This document shows positions 24,186-38,315 of a DNA stretch of 64,000 nucleotides, piece by piece. This DNA is from Cotesia glomerata. Taxonomy: Eukaryota > Arthropoda > Insecta > Hymenoptera > Braconidae. The first letter of the stretch is position 1. The number at the start of each line of letters is the position of its first letter. The translations under genes and the position numbers were made by a program. The DNA is taken from assembly GCF_020080835.1 (NCBI RefSeq), contig NC_058166.1, positions 16,517,043 to 16,581,042 on the forward strand. Reading direction: 5' to 3'. The notes below the pieces were generated by a model that was given only the letters and a program-made list of their open reading frames with translations, searched no databases and had not been told where the DNA came from.

Positions 24186-25874
24186 AGAAAAAGAATTTTG
24201 ACTTTGATATTTATCATTTCGTACCGAAAAAATATAAACTACAGTTACTAAATTTGAACAATTAAGTTTAAAATAGCGTCACTTATAAACCATTGAAGAG
24301 AATGGCGCCCAAAAAAAATTAATTTGAAAAACTATGGCTAATTTTAAAATTTTTTGTTTATCACACAAACAAACATTTATTTTTTTCGCAAAAAAAAATT
24401 CAAAGTAGTAAAAAAAAAAGCGATAAATAAAATAAAGACTGCCCCGTACTAATTTGGACTGATTGTATTGTCTCGAATGAGAGGCAGTTGGATAAATAGT
24501 GTAACTTAAAGAATTTAGATAAAAGCCTGATTTCCATTACTGGAGTGTCTTGGATAAAATAACAATTTTGGGAGCCATGCCATCGTTTCAATTTTCCTCT
24601 TCGATTTGTATCTTATGGGCGCTTACTCCGATGCCGACGTCACTCTCAAGGATTTGGAAGCGAGCCAACGAGGACATGACAAGAGCGACAGATCCTTGGC
24701 GTCGCCATAACAATTAAATACTGTTTTATTGTTACTATTTTTTTACCGAAAATTAAATTGAGGAAACTATAAAAATATTATTACGATCATTAAACATTAT
24801 GTTTTTACAAAATATCTCGTTAAGATCTTCTGCAATATTTTAATAATTTTCATTGAAAATTTAAATAAATTTTAGTCATAATTATTATGAGAATTGAGCA
24901 GGGAAAAAAATAATTACTTAAGATTAAGATTTTTAACTGAATAAGTCTTGAACTCAAGATTAAAAAAGTAAAGGACATATTGAAATAATAAAAATGGTTT
25001 GCAAAGCCGCAATTAAAGAAACCCCGGAAAGTTGAAAGTAAAGTGGTTAAGAAAACATATTTCTCTGGTATTTATTAAGTATAATTCCGAGGAGAATTAA
25101 ACCGAACGTTAGGGAGAAAAAAAATAAGTCGTGACATTACTTTAGTACAACTTTTGTGTCACAGGGTAAGAGCAAATTATTTATTTAAATTTAATCTTTT
25201 ATTTGAGAAACTCTTGGGAAAGTAAAAATAATAAAACTTATACAATTTTTTATAAAAAAATATTTTTAAGCGATCAGATCAAAATTCGTTCCATAAAAAT
25301 ATTTTTTAAAATTTTATTTTTTATTTTTTAATAAATAAAAACTTAAAATTAATTTTTTTTTTTTAATATATATGAAGCTTAATATTTAAATAAAATAAAG
25401 AACATAAATAAAATAAATTAAATAACATTTAATTGAATTAATAATAAATTTTTGATTAAGAAATTTTTGATTGAAATTTTTTTGAGCCTAATTGTAAGTT
25501 TAGAAATTTTTACCCGAAAAATTATTTTTTTGGAACGAGTTTAGGTTTGACGGGGTCAAAATATTTTTTTCTTAAAAGTTGATATAAATCAGTGGGACTA
25601 AATTAAACGATTTCCATTTTCCGATCATTTTCAGCCGCTATCAACTGCACCTGTCTGAAACATTAGTTTCTAAAGTTTCTGGAAGCAGCTTTGGTACTTG
25701 GAAGCAAAGTGTTCTATTCGGCCAAGAGAAATTCAGCCTGACAAGAAAATCCGACCTTAGAACTTAACTTGTGTGTCCAGTTGTGCTTGAATTATTTATT
25801 TTGATTATATTATGCAAGCCTTGTTTGTGTTTCATCAGGTATGCTGTTTGTTGTACTTTTTATGGCCGTCACTA
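24186..25874. other. Beat intron with one GC-richer patch
   Basis: Positions 24595-24712 stand out from AT-rich surroundings (see findings). The remainder has no recognised feature. Confidence 0.45.
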
Positions 25875-26058
25875 TACTGATAGAAGAATTTATTAAAAGT
25901 TACACTAAATAAAACACTAAGTTTTGATAAAGATTATGTTATTTTCTTGGTAATAAATTCTGACGTAAAAAATCACTACGCTTGATTAAATAAAATTAAT
26001 TACTCTAATGTTAATGAAATTAGTTTTTATATAGCATATTTTAGGGTTTTTTAACAAA

Positions 26059-27345
26059 TCTATATTATTAAGAGAATAAGCAAAATCTCTAGATACATAA
26101 TTAAGAAATGACCTTGTATCTTTTGAACTAATGACATTTTTAAAGATATGTCCATCCCGATGTTACACTAACATAGAACTTTCATTTGAGTAGCCACATC
26201 AATTTTTCATATATTTTATATATTTATGGGTGATTCTCTGTAAGGATTTCTTAAGTCTGTACAAAATTGTCTGACCAAATTATTTTTGATTTTATTAGAA
26301 AAAAATTAACAAGGGCTACAAAACTATCAGCTTAATCATAATAAATAAACAGCCAAATTAATTTTTGTTTTTTCGATATTTGTGTATCTTTTGTCATATA
26401 ACATGACAGGGGACTGTTTGCCAGGGGACTGTTTTTTTTTTATCAAATTGAGAAAAATCAAGCAAACTATTTCAATGCATACAACTTTTCAAGTTCTCAA
26501 TGAATGTTTACATTAATTATAATAATATTAAGACTTATGGATCCAATTTTATAAATAAAAATAGTTGCCAGGGGACTGAGTTTTGAAGTGGCCCAGACAC
26601 ATATTTCCAGCACAAACGGCGTTTTGACACTAAATAAAATGGCGATAAAGCGCTAACAGCCCTGTGGTTACTAACTCAAGGCTAGTTAGATCCTTATAAA
26701 CCTTACAAAAGGTAAAATAACACGCTGGATTTTTTTTTTGGCTTTGAACTTCTGGCAGGGGACTGATCTTAAAATGCCTGGGACAAACTTTGGTTTGATG
26801 AATTTAATGAAACAAATTAATTTTCGGTACTTTTTATTGAATAAGATTGTTAGTTAACTAATTAAGTTTATAAACATTATGGACCAAATTATATATGATG
26901 GACGAATAACTTAAAATTGAATCTTAAAGTTTTAATTTTGAGAATGGGACGGCCCAGGGGACTGTTATTTCAGTGGTTTACGAATTTATAGCAAAAAAAC
27001 CAAAATTTATTTCATTTTAGTTTTCAATGCTCCAAATAGAAATATTTTTTTACTTTCGTAACAAATTTTTTTTAGTAGCAAAATAACAATTTTTTCAATA
27101 AAAAAATGCCTAGGACAGCGAAAAACATCCTTACAGAGAATCACCCATATATTTATGTATATAAATATATGAAAAATATATCAAAATGCATGTGGGTACT
27201 CAAATGAAAGCTTTTGATAAGTGTAACATCGGGATGAGCCTATATCTTTAAAAACATCAATATTCAAGTAAGTACAGTGCAATTTAACAAAAGTTATTAT
27301 TTAATAAAAAATTTCATTTATTTATAGTGACTGCAAGGTTGCTAG
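26059..27345 (+). mobile_element. Non-autonomous Helitron-like element, copy 6 (middle of the nest)
   Basis: The 5' TC is at 26059 (TCTATATTATTAAGAGAATA after A) and the 3' GTGACTGCAAGGTTGCTAG ends at 27345 before T. It has one palindromic unit, whose AT-rich centre received another element at 26228-27146. Confidence 0.72.
26228..27146. mobile_element. TIR element with repeated CAGGGGACTG motif
   Basis: 919 bp with perfect 20-base inverted ends (GGGTGATTCTCTGTAAGGAT) and a direct 10-base flank ATATATTTAT on both sides (26218-26227, 27147-27156). CAGGGGACTG occurs five times in the same orientation (26407, 26422, 26569, 26756, 26955). There is no long open frame. The TIR plus 8-10-base duplication fits a hAT- or Mutator-type non-autonomous element; because the flank is low-complexity the exact duplication length is uncertain. 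Confidence 0.8.
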
Positions 27346-27580
27346 TAAATTATTATAGAGAGAATTTATCAAAAAATTTTACTTGTAAAAATTAAAAAAA
27401 AATATTAATGCAATTTTTTTTTAAATATTGAGATTTATCGTATTAAATTAAGGAAAAAATCTAAACTAATTTTTAAATATTTATTTTAAAAATTTTTAAT
27501 ATTAAAAAAAAGAATTCACTCCTTAAATTATTGACAAAGTAATAAAGCTTATTAAATATCAACAAATCCTTCTACCAGTG

Positions 27581-29644
27581 TAAAATTTAAGATTTAAAAA
27601 CAAGTACTTAAAGTCTGGTTCTGAACTGCAGCTTTAAAATGATATCTCTTACAAACAAATTATTGACCGTTCAATACTTAATACTCAACCAGCAGTAAAA
27701 CAAGCAATAAAAGCAGCAAGTTTTAAGAAAGAACTTTTATCTTTCCTATCGTGGAAACTGAAGCCCTGTTAAAGTTTAAACCCCTTATAGTCCGGAGTTC
27801 TGGATGTCTTATTCATCCTGGGCTCTATAAAGTACTAGAGTAAGTACATATAAGCACAAAATACAACACAAAGTACATAATTTTGATAAGCAGCCTGATG
27901 TAAATACCCGAAGTGGATCCGATAAATCGATATTTTATTGTCAATAAAAAGGATCGGGAATTTACGGGGCCTGAGTTTGTGCTCGGTCTTATTTGCCTTT
28001 CGAGTTTATTTACACTTTATTCCAGGTGATGTGTTGCCTTTATTTATATACATGCTCGATACATTTATATCCACTTGTACCAGTACTAACACGAGTGTAG
28101 CACCCTCTCTGATCATTGAAACAGTTTTTTTATCAAATGTGCACATGCTTGAATTTACAAGACTCTTGTCGCTCCCAAGTTTCTTGCTCTGGCATTATTG
28201 ATGCCGATAAAAAATCCCTCTATTTTTCAGCTCCCTTCGGGAGAGTTTCTCTTCGCGGGGATTTTTACAAGCCCTGTACAAGTGAAAACAAGTGTTTAAA
28301 TGTATTAAGCCACTTGGAGTTATTTCGGAATATTTTTCTTACGCCCTTTGTCTTATACTTATAATGCTACTGTGTTTCTTCAGCTGTGGTGTTTTTTTGG
28401 TATTGGCAAAGTATTACTTTCTATTTGTTATTTTTCACTCACAATATTATTATTATTATTTCTTATTATTATTATTAATATCAAGCCTAAAATGGTTATA
28501 TATATCCACACCTAATTTTTTTATTAAAAGTAGTATTGAAAAATTCCAACAGATGGCGCATGATAGCTTAAAATTCTCATTACAAGAGAGTTAAGTTTCA
28601 GAAATTAAGTAATAAAATAAAAATTATTTACTTTTCTAAGGAGTTCACCTGATATAGTTTTTTAATTTAGTCAACTACCTATTTATATATTAATTAAAAT
28701 TTATTAAAAAATACAACTTAGAATATATAAAAAAAGTTTGGAAAATCCAAAAGTGCACGCCTCATAATCTTATTTTCCATAATAAAATTGATTAAAATAA
28801 AATAGAAAAAATACTTTTAAATCTTTCGCGCCATTGTCCACCCAAAAAAGAAAGGTACTGCGCATTTATTGTAAACGAACCTTATTTACATAGACATAGA
28901 TATACTAACGATTAGTAGATTTTTAGTTTATTGCTAATTATAAATAAACGACATTGAATTAGACCGTGATCTTCGAAAGGACTTAGTTTTAAATCATACT
29001 GAAGCGTATAAAAAATAAATGGACTTGATCAGTTAAGTTTTTCGGCAGTTATCGTGAACACGCTAGTTTTCATACATACATTTGACAGCCGGACGTCCAC
29101 GGAACAATTGAAAAAAAATTTTTTTTTTTTTATTTATAAAGCAAAATGTCTTTTAAAAATGTCATAAGTGTTGAAACTAGTGTTTTTTCATTACATTTAT
29201 ATGTAAATATTGTTCTACAAGTGCGATAGAAAATAAATAGAGATAATTTTAGTTCAATAAATCACTTGATTTTTGTAAGGCGAGTGTAGAGCATAACCCT
29301 ATCCGCTTCGCTTATAAGACGTGCAATAATTTTAGTTTAAAACGACATTTTAATTGGAAAAATATATTTTAACAGCTAATTTATTACTGATTTTTGTATA
29401 TATAATTCACATATTTTTTATATTAATTAAAAATATAATTTAGAATATATAAAAAATACATATTGTCATTCAGATATATTTTAGACAAATTTAAATATTT
29501 ATTCAATAGAATATTTAAGTATTTTACTCGTATATGTATTTTTTATGAATTCTAAGATTTATTTACAATGCTTTTAAATTACATTCAAAATATATACGAA
29601 AATCGGCAATAAGTTGTCTATTAAAATACATTTTTTATATGAAT
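27581..29644. other. Beat intron, no gene recognised
   Basis: Short open frames at 27938-28594 lack recognisable domains. Positions 28540-28610 hold a reverse copy of the ATGCGCC-core repeat (ACAGATGGCGCATGATAGC). The rest is AT-rich. Confidence 0.45.
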
Positions 29645-30322
29645 AGAGAATAAAATTCTTGATTCAAGAAAATTTTCGGGTGCCTGAAGGAAGACCGAAG
29701 TTGTGTTGGTCGAAGTAAAAATTTTTCTTCAAATTCTATTTTTGATGGAAGTGATTTTTTCTTAATTCAAATTATCATAAATACTTGATACAATAAATTT
29801 TTATATTTGATCAAGATTTTTAGATACTTTAGGGAAGCAGCGCCACCTACTTCAGCTGAGAAAAAAATTTTCTCACCTTGAGAAAATTTTTCTCTTGAAT
29901 ATTTGATACCCATTTTATATTATTTTACCGTGCAATTATACATATTGAATGAAAAAATATCATGAAATATTATTTGATCTTCCAATTTCGCATGTTAATC
30001 AATAAAAATATTAATGAAAATTTATTCCTATCTTTATATTTAATTTTTTGGAGCAAGAGAGAAATTTTCTTAAGACAAGAAAATTTACTTGTATCAAGAA
30101 CTAAATTTTTTGGTTGCAAGAGGCTGAATTTTCTCAAAACAAGGAGATTTTCTTGACTTAAATAAATTTTCTTAGATCAAGATACGTATTTCTTAAAGCA
30201 AGAAAATTAATTTTGTTGGAATAAGTGAAAATTCTATTCAAAAAAATTTTTTTTTTCGCTCAAGAAAATAATTAGAAAGAAAAATATCTTCTTGGCTCAA
30301 ATCAACCTTTTTTTCTGTGCAG
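29645..30322 (+). mobile_element. GGCGCC-core interspersed element, copy 3
   Basis: The most complete copy with that at 49125. It begins near AAAATTCTTGATTCAAGAAAA, has the core GGGAAGCAGCGCCACCTA at 29832-29849, and ends near TTCTTGGCTCAAATCAACC and TTCTGTGCA. The ends are roughly inverted. No open frame of note. Confidence 0.68.
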
Positions 30323-31839
<1,517 letters not shown>

Positions 31840-32790
31840 AAAAGAGTAAAATAAATTATTTTTATTTTGTTACTTAACTTATAAAAATTAACTCTCTTAT
31901 AGAGAACAAATTTAGCGATCATGCGCCACCTGTTGGAGATATTTGGAACTAATCTTATTCAAAAAATTTATCATATTATATGGCCATTTGTGATCATATA
32001 AAGCTATATGTGTGCATATAAAGACAAATATATTAATATATGGCCTGATATATGTATAATAGACATTGTCTATATATGGCTTAATATGGCCAATTGTCAT
32101 ATTAGGTCATAAAAGCTACCACTAGTACGTCAATTAAATTTTTTTATTTATTAAATAAAAATTCTTTGGCAGTTAATAAATTAAAAAATGTTTATGAGAT
32201 CCTTAAAAGAGCAAAAAAAAATTATTTTTATTTTTTTACTTAACTTATAAAAATTAACTTTCTTATAGGGAACAAATTTAGCGACCATGCGCCGTCTGTT
32301 GGAGATATTTGATACTAATCTTATTCAAAAAATTGTATACGGCCGTTGATGACTATATAAAGCTATGTGTGTGTATATGAAGACCGAAATATTAATATAT
32401 GTCTATGTATAGCTCAATATGGCTAATTATCATATCAGGTCATAAAAAACTACCACTAGTACGTGAGTTAAAATTTTTTATTTATTAAATAAAAATTATT
32501 TTGTAATTAATAAAATTAAAAATAAATGTTTTATAATATCCTCAAACGAGCAAAAAAATTCTTAAAAAAAATTATTTTTATTTCATTACTTAACTTATAA
32601 AAATTAACTCTCTTGTAAAGAACAAACTTAGCGATCATGCGCCTCCTGTTGGATGTATTTGGTACTAATCTTGTTCAAAAAATTGTGTATGGTCATTTAT
32701 GACCATATAAAGCTATATGTACGCCTATAAAGACAGATATAATAATATATGGCTCATTATGGCCAATTATTATTTGTTAAAACTGGATAT
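31840..32790. repeat. Triplicated repeat of about 355 bp with ATGCGCC core
   Basis: Three head-to-tail copies are marked by GCGATCATGCGCCACCTGTT (31915), GCGACCATGCGCCGTCTGTT (32281) and GCGATCATGCGCCTCCTGTT (32631), spaced 366 and 350 bp. Each has ACTTATAAAAATTAACT before the core and an ATATGGCC/CATATAAAGC palindromic stretch after it. Isolated relatives lie at 28540 and 38990 (reverse) and 50690-50880 (forward). Confidence 0.75.
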
Positions 32791-33735
32791 AAAGAATTAT
32801 TACTCTAAAAATGTCGATATTTATAGTATAAATTTTTTTTATGGATAAAAATTGATTAAAATAGAATCAGAGAGAAACTAATGATCTCTTGCTTCAATAA
32901 CAGAAAGTAATACAGTGAACAAATAGATCGAAGACTTTCTCATCACAGAAAAAAAGTTTAAATCTGACAAATATAATTATATCAGAATTCAATAATGAAG
33001 ATATTGCTTTTAAAAGAATGTTCCAATTCAATTTCAAAGAAAGTAAACTTCAATTATTTTTATAAAGAAGTACTAAGGTTCATTTAATTCTGGGAATTAT
33101 TTTCAATCGATTGATTTTTTTATATAATAGTAATTCCAATTATTTTTTTGAAAAATTGTTTATTAGAAAAGGATTATAAAAATTAATAAAGTTGAGTTGA
33201 AGTGAAAATTTGCTCACAGCAATAGTACGAATAAACAGAAAATTTAATCTAAAATTCAATCAAACGGAATAAAAAGTCCATTGAATGAATATTCCTCCCA
33301 CAAATCCTCAAAGACCGAGTCTATAGATTTTGGTTTTATGAAACTCAAAAGTAAACCGAGCCTGCGAGCGATGAAAAATGCGGGCCATGAATCCGTCTCG
33401 TAGCTATGTTACATATAGACAGAAAAAGAGTTTAAAAAAGCCCGGAGTAGTGCGAGTGCGATTGAAAAACTCTGGTTTCACCCGGTGAAAAACCGTGAAA
33501 AGTTTCCACCAGAGTTTGTTCCATAAACCTCTGAATTGCTCCGCGAACTTACTCAAGTAAATCAGGTGGGTAAAAAAGGGATGGAATAAAAAATGATAAA
33601 ACTTTTTAGGTAAATTACGAATCCTGGACGGATAAATTATACGATAAAATAAGGAGAAATAATAACAGTGAATGATAAATCATAGACTAAAATCTGGGAA
33701 AAATAAAAATAAAAAAAAATAATGGAGGCCGCCAT
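32791..33735 (-). other. Beat intron flanking the Ig domain 2 exon
   Basis: Positions 33290-33600 are moderately GC-rich and single-copy in the window. No exon with good splice sites was recognised. The in-frame TAG at 33736-33738 would end an intron-retained form. Confidence 0.45.
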
Positions 33736-33743
33736 CTACTTAC

Positions 33744-33984
33744 TACCCCTATGAGGAGATGCATCACCAGTGATCGGAGCAAGAAGAGGTGCGTCTTCTG
33801 TTATCTCGTACTCCGCAGTCGCGGTGTAAATTCCGTCGATGTTGGCGAAACATCTCAATCCTAGTCTGCTGTCGCGGAAGAGCCCGCTGGCGGCTTTCAG
33901 CTCGAGAGAGGACCAAGTCATCATCATGTTGCCCTTGGGGATCTTTCGGCTGGTGATTTTGAACTCCATTGTTTCGTTGTTGAG
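33744..33984 (-). CDS. beat: Beat-family exon: second half of Ig domain 2
   Basis: This exon encodes 80 residues plus one base. It starts LNNETMEFKITSRKIPKG, continues MMMTWSSLELKAASGLF and LGLRCFANIDGIYTATAEYE, and ends near ITEDAPLLAPITGDASPHRG. LGLRC gives the second cysteine of Ig domain 2. NET is a further potential glycosylation site. The acceptor is TTTAG|CT, phase 0. The exon most likely ends at 33744 at a consensus GTAAGT donor, leaving phase 1, which fits the exon at 17253. If read through, the frame stops after three codons at 33736-33738 (TAG). An intron-retention isoform lacking the tail is therefore possible. Confidence 0.92.
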
Positions 33985-34074
33985 CTAAACAGAAATAAAG
34001 AAGGTTTCTTATTGGAAAATTGTTAATTTATTTCGCAAAATTAAATTGTATATCATTAAACATATAATTCAGTC

Positions 34075-36000
34075 AAGATTAAGTTTCCAATTTTCAAAAA
34101 TTTATTTGTTTTAAAATGATTCTAAATTTTAAAAAATTTTCTTTAAATAGAAGTTCTACGATTCAAATTTTGAATTTTGTCAACTCATTATTAATTATTA
34201 TTTTTTCGACCGAATTGTATATATAAATTAAAGTTTTATTGCCTAGCAGTCAAGTGAGAAGTAAATCTAAATTCAAGCCAACTTTACATAATTTCGATGG
34301 GGGTCCATCGAACTTGAATACTACACGGAAAAAAGTAAACTGTAATATTCACTCGGATTCCGGTTAATTTTTATAGTTTCAAACAGTAAAGCGGACATCG
34401 GGGTGGCAAAAATATAAATATTACAGAACTTAATGTAGAAAGTACAAAAACCACAATTTATTATTTAATATCCAAAATAAGTGATCAGTAGCTGTCACTA
34501 TAGTAAATAACGACTTTTTTATCTTAAAAAATTACAGTTTCAAACAGTAAAAATTTCCATTTCAATATATAGTCCATATTATGAGAAGGGGAACTCAGAT
34601 AAAAGAGAAGGGGGTCTCACTCTGGGAGAATTTAACATTTCAAACAGTAAAAATTATACTTTTAAAATATACATTTTACCAGTCCAAGCAAGTCAATAAT
34701 TACAGTTTGATTTTCAGCGTTGCGTTTAAAATTTACCAATTTACTTTGTAAATATTGACGTTGCTTGTATTAAAAATTTACTAACTTTATTTTATACTTT
34801 TTACATATCATAAGATCATTTTTTAGGTACGAAATGATAAATATCAAAGTCTTAATTATTATACTTTAACATTTTAGACATTTACATAGCGAATATTACT
34901 GTTTGAAATAGCATTTTCTGCCATGTAAAGAGTAAATTGTAACGTTTAAATGTTAAATATTATAAAGTGAATGGTAAAATCACGATTTTACTGTTTAAAA
35001 TGGTAATTTTTAGCAGTTCATCATTACTTATTATAAATCGACTGTTATTTATTACAATTTACTTTTTTCCGTGTAGTGAAGCTGAAAGCTTTTGTGGTAT
35101 CTGTTCGAGTTAGAAAGATGTTTATTGAATGAAAGAATGACTCATTATTAATGTTCAAACTATCGAAACTTTTGAAATATTGAAGATAAAAAATTGGTCC
35201 AATTTTTTTGGGTAGATTACTTTTTAAGCTTCAATTTCATTTTTGTAATGATTAACTTTTGATTAATATTTTTTGAGATATAGAATTTTGAATAGTATTT
35301 AAATCATAAAACTTTGAATTTTTGGAAACTTGTTATTAATGTTCAAACTATCGAAACTTTTCAAATAATGAAGATAAAAAATTGGTTCAATTTTTTTTTT
35401 TTTTGGTAGATTAGTTCTTCAGCTTTAATTTTATTTTTGTAATGATCAAATTTTCATCAATAGTTTTCGAGATATAAAATTTTGAATAGTATGCAAATTA
35501 TAGAACTTTGAATTTTTGGCAACTAATTATTAATTCTTGAAAAGCTATATCTTTTAAACCATTGAAGATTAAAAATTGGTCCAAATTTTGTTCGGTTGAT
35601 TAGTCTTTTAGCTTCAATTTCATTCATGTAATGATCAACTTTTGATTAATAGTTTTCGAGATATAGAATTTTGAAAAGTATCCAAATCATAAAACTTTGA
35701 ATTTTTTGAAACTTATTGCTAATCTTTAAGCAGCTATATCTTTTAAACCATTAAAGATAAAAAATTGGTCCAAATTTTATTCTGCAGATTTGTTCTTTAG
35801 CTTCGATTTCATTTGTCTAATGATAAGCTTTCGACCAATAGCTTCCGAGATATAGAATTTTAAAATATGATCTTTCTAAATCATGATTACGAATTTTTGG
35901 AAATTTATTATTAAACTTCAAGCATTTATAACTTTTGAACCATTAAAGATAAAGAATTGGTCTAAGTTTTCTTCAATAGATTACGAAACTAAAATAATTC
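34075..36000. repeat. Tandem array of about 190-bp units (array 1), interrupted by a MITE
   Basis: Units contain GATAAAAAATTGGTCCAAAT, TTAGCTTCAATTTCATTT, AATGATCAACTTT, GAGATATAGAATTTTGAA and AAACTTTGAATTTTTGGAAA. The ATTGG landmark falls at 35193, 35381, 35575, 35764 and 35956 (spacing 188-194). The array's leading sequence (CAATTTTCAAAAATTTATTT) at 34095 is separated from the units by the CACGG MITE at 34324. Confidence 0.8.
34324..35073. mobile_element. CACGG-ended MITE, TA-flanked
   Basis: CACGGAAAAAAGTAAACTGT at the left and the inverse (ACAATTTACTTTTTTCCGTG) at the right, with TA on both sides. 750 bp, AT-rich, non-coding. CAAACAGTAAAA-type words recur internally in both orientations. 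The family also occurs at 51146-52408. Confidence 0.82.
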
Positions 36001-37675
36001 GTATACTATCAAACGAATAATTCAATCCCCAATTTTCAAAAATCCATTTAGTGTAATAACGTAAAAATTATTGAAGTGGATCTTTGAATTTTCCAAAATT
36101 TGACCAATAAATAAAAACCTAATCGTATCTTCTTATCAAGTCAATAAATCCGGACTTAACGGTTGAATTACATGACTAGCAACCAGCAGATTGATAAGAT
36201 ATTACCCGTTTATAAATATATATTATCTCTCCGATTTTCCAATTCGTACTTAAACAATTCTTACCCATAAAAAGTTGAATAAAGTAAAAAAAGCTCGCCG
36301 GATATAAGGTTGATGTCGTGCCAAACTCAAGCAATTCGACGTGCAGTCGAATAAAATAAACTTTCAATATTATTTCCACGAATTCGGCAATTCCCTTCCA
36401 CTTAACTTGGCAAATTTTATTTTATCGGTATTTTTGGTCGCTATGGCAACCATTTAAATGCAAACAAAAGTTTACAAACACAAACAAGGATACTAAAGAG
36501 CCAGTAGAAGATGAAGAAGACAAAGTGGGGGCTGAATTTTTCTTTTGGAGTTGAGAAACAAAGGGAAAATTCTTTTGTCACTTCCTGCCTTGCTTGACAC
36601 TCAGCCTTCATTTATCGCGAAAACAAAATGAAAGAGTAATAAAAGATTCCACCCGGTAGCTAGCGGTGCACTCGAGTGATACCATCATGGCATCCCTGTT
36701 GTTACATTCGACTTGTCGTGAAACGTCGTAATGCAGCCATCTGCACCGCTCGCGACACTGCTGAAGATTCAGCCTAGAAAAATAATAACAGCCAGTGGAA
36801 TGAAGAAATGAAGAAAGAAGAAATAAAGGCCAGCTCCCCTGGCAAGTCTTATTCGCACTTGGACAAAGGTGTTGACAAGGAGAATCAAAAGCTATCTCTT
36901 GCGAATGTAATGTGAGGACGCGAGGTGGGAATGAGGGTGAATATCATCCCGAGTGCCGAGTAAATTTAAACGGAAACTGAAACCGATAGTGCAGAAACGA
37001 CCTCACGCTCCACTCGTTTCATTTCTTTTTGTCTCTTTTATATGAATGTGTGCTTACAAATGTGTGCAAGCTCACAGCTTTTGCGTGCTTTTTACAGGCA
37101 CCACCCTTCTCATCCTCATCCACCTACAGAAGGGCTTTTGTTTGCTTCCTTTGTCACAAGTTTTATTTTTTTCAAACTCACCGAGGATTCAAATGAACAC
37201 GCCGTGCGATTGTACAATGAAACGTCTTGATATGCCTTTTTGTACCAAGAAACAACCTCGATTTTTCCGAACACAACCATGGCTGACACGCTTTGTCGTA
37301 GCGAGAAAAATTTTCGTCTCTTCTGAATCTCGTTGGGGCCAAATTTATGCACTTGGGTGTGTTGATTAAGAGTAAGAAAAATAAGGTGGTTCAGAAGAGG
37401 TGTTCTTGGTCCAAATAAAATTATTTTGAATAAAGAATTGTTGATTAAAGAATTTTAAGTACTGATATTCGGTTTTTTGGTGGAGAATTGAAAATTTGGA
37501 GATCAAGAGAGTGTTTTAATATATGACAATATTTTTTTTGAGTAACAATTATATGGTTTTTTTTTTTGAGAAATGTACTTGATATTTTTAATTTTTCTTT
37601 CTATTCGTTAATATTCTATGTATATTTTTAAGCAAATAAATATTAAAAGAAATTAAATCAAAAAAATTGATTAAA
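36001..37675. other. Beat intron, moderately GC-rich single-copy stretch
   Basis: Positions 36440-37370 are among the least AT-rich non-coding DNA here. Short overlapping frames on both strands have no recognisable domain and no paired splice sites were identified. Regulatory or conserved non-coding DNA is possible. Confidence 0.4.
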
Positions 37676-38234
37676 TCTATATTATTAAGAGAATAAGAAA
37701 AATTTTGTACCCAGAATAGTCATATGATAAATTAAGTTTTTTTAGTAAAATTCAGTGTCATTGTAAAGGTCTTGATTTGAATTTGTGCCTTTTCAAGGTT
37801 TCATATCATTCTCATCGATAGTCAATTTATTATGATGAGTATTTAGACTGCATTCAAAAATGCTCTATCTCTAGATACATAATTAAGAAATGACCTTGTA
37901 TCTTGTAAACTATTGACATTTTTAAAGATATAAGCTCATCCTGATGTTACACTCATCAAGACCTTTCATTTGAGTATCCATATCAATTTTTCATATATTT
38001 ATATATATTTATATATGAAAAATATATCAAAATGCATGTAGGTACTCAAATGAAAAGTCTCGATGAGTGTAATGTCGGGGTGAGCTTATATCTTTAAAAA
38101 CGTCGATAGTTAAAAAAGTACAGTGCAATTTAACAAATATCTTGTGAACTGTTGACATTTTTAAAAATATAAGCTCATCCCGACAGTATACTCATCGAGA
38201 CTTTTCATTTGAGTACCTACATCAATTTTTCATA

Positions 38235-38315
<81 letters not shown>

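Larger units (their letters stand above)
25875..27580. mobile_element. CACTGATA-type MITE split by a Helitron (outermost of three nested elements)
   Basis: The left end, TACTGATAGAAGAATTTATT, at 25875 pairs with the right end, AAATCCTTCTACCAGTG, ending 27580 and followed by TA. Removing the Helitron at 26059-27345 leaves about 419 bp. Confidence 0.6.

Noticed and set aside
33736..33738. TAG as the only gene terminus
   Set aside because: A consensus GTAAGT donor overlaps it and a phase-matched terminal exon exists downstream; kept only as a possible isoform.
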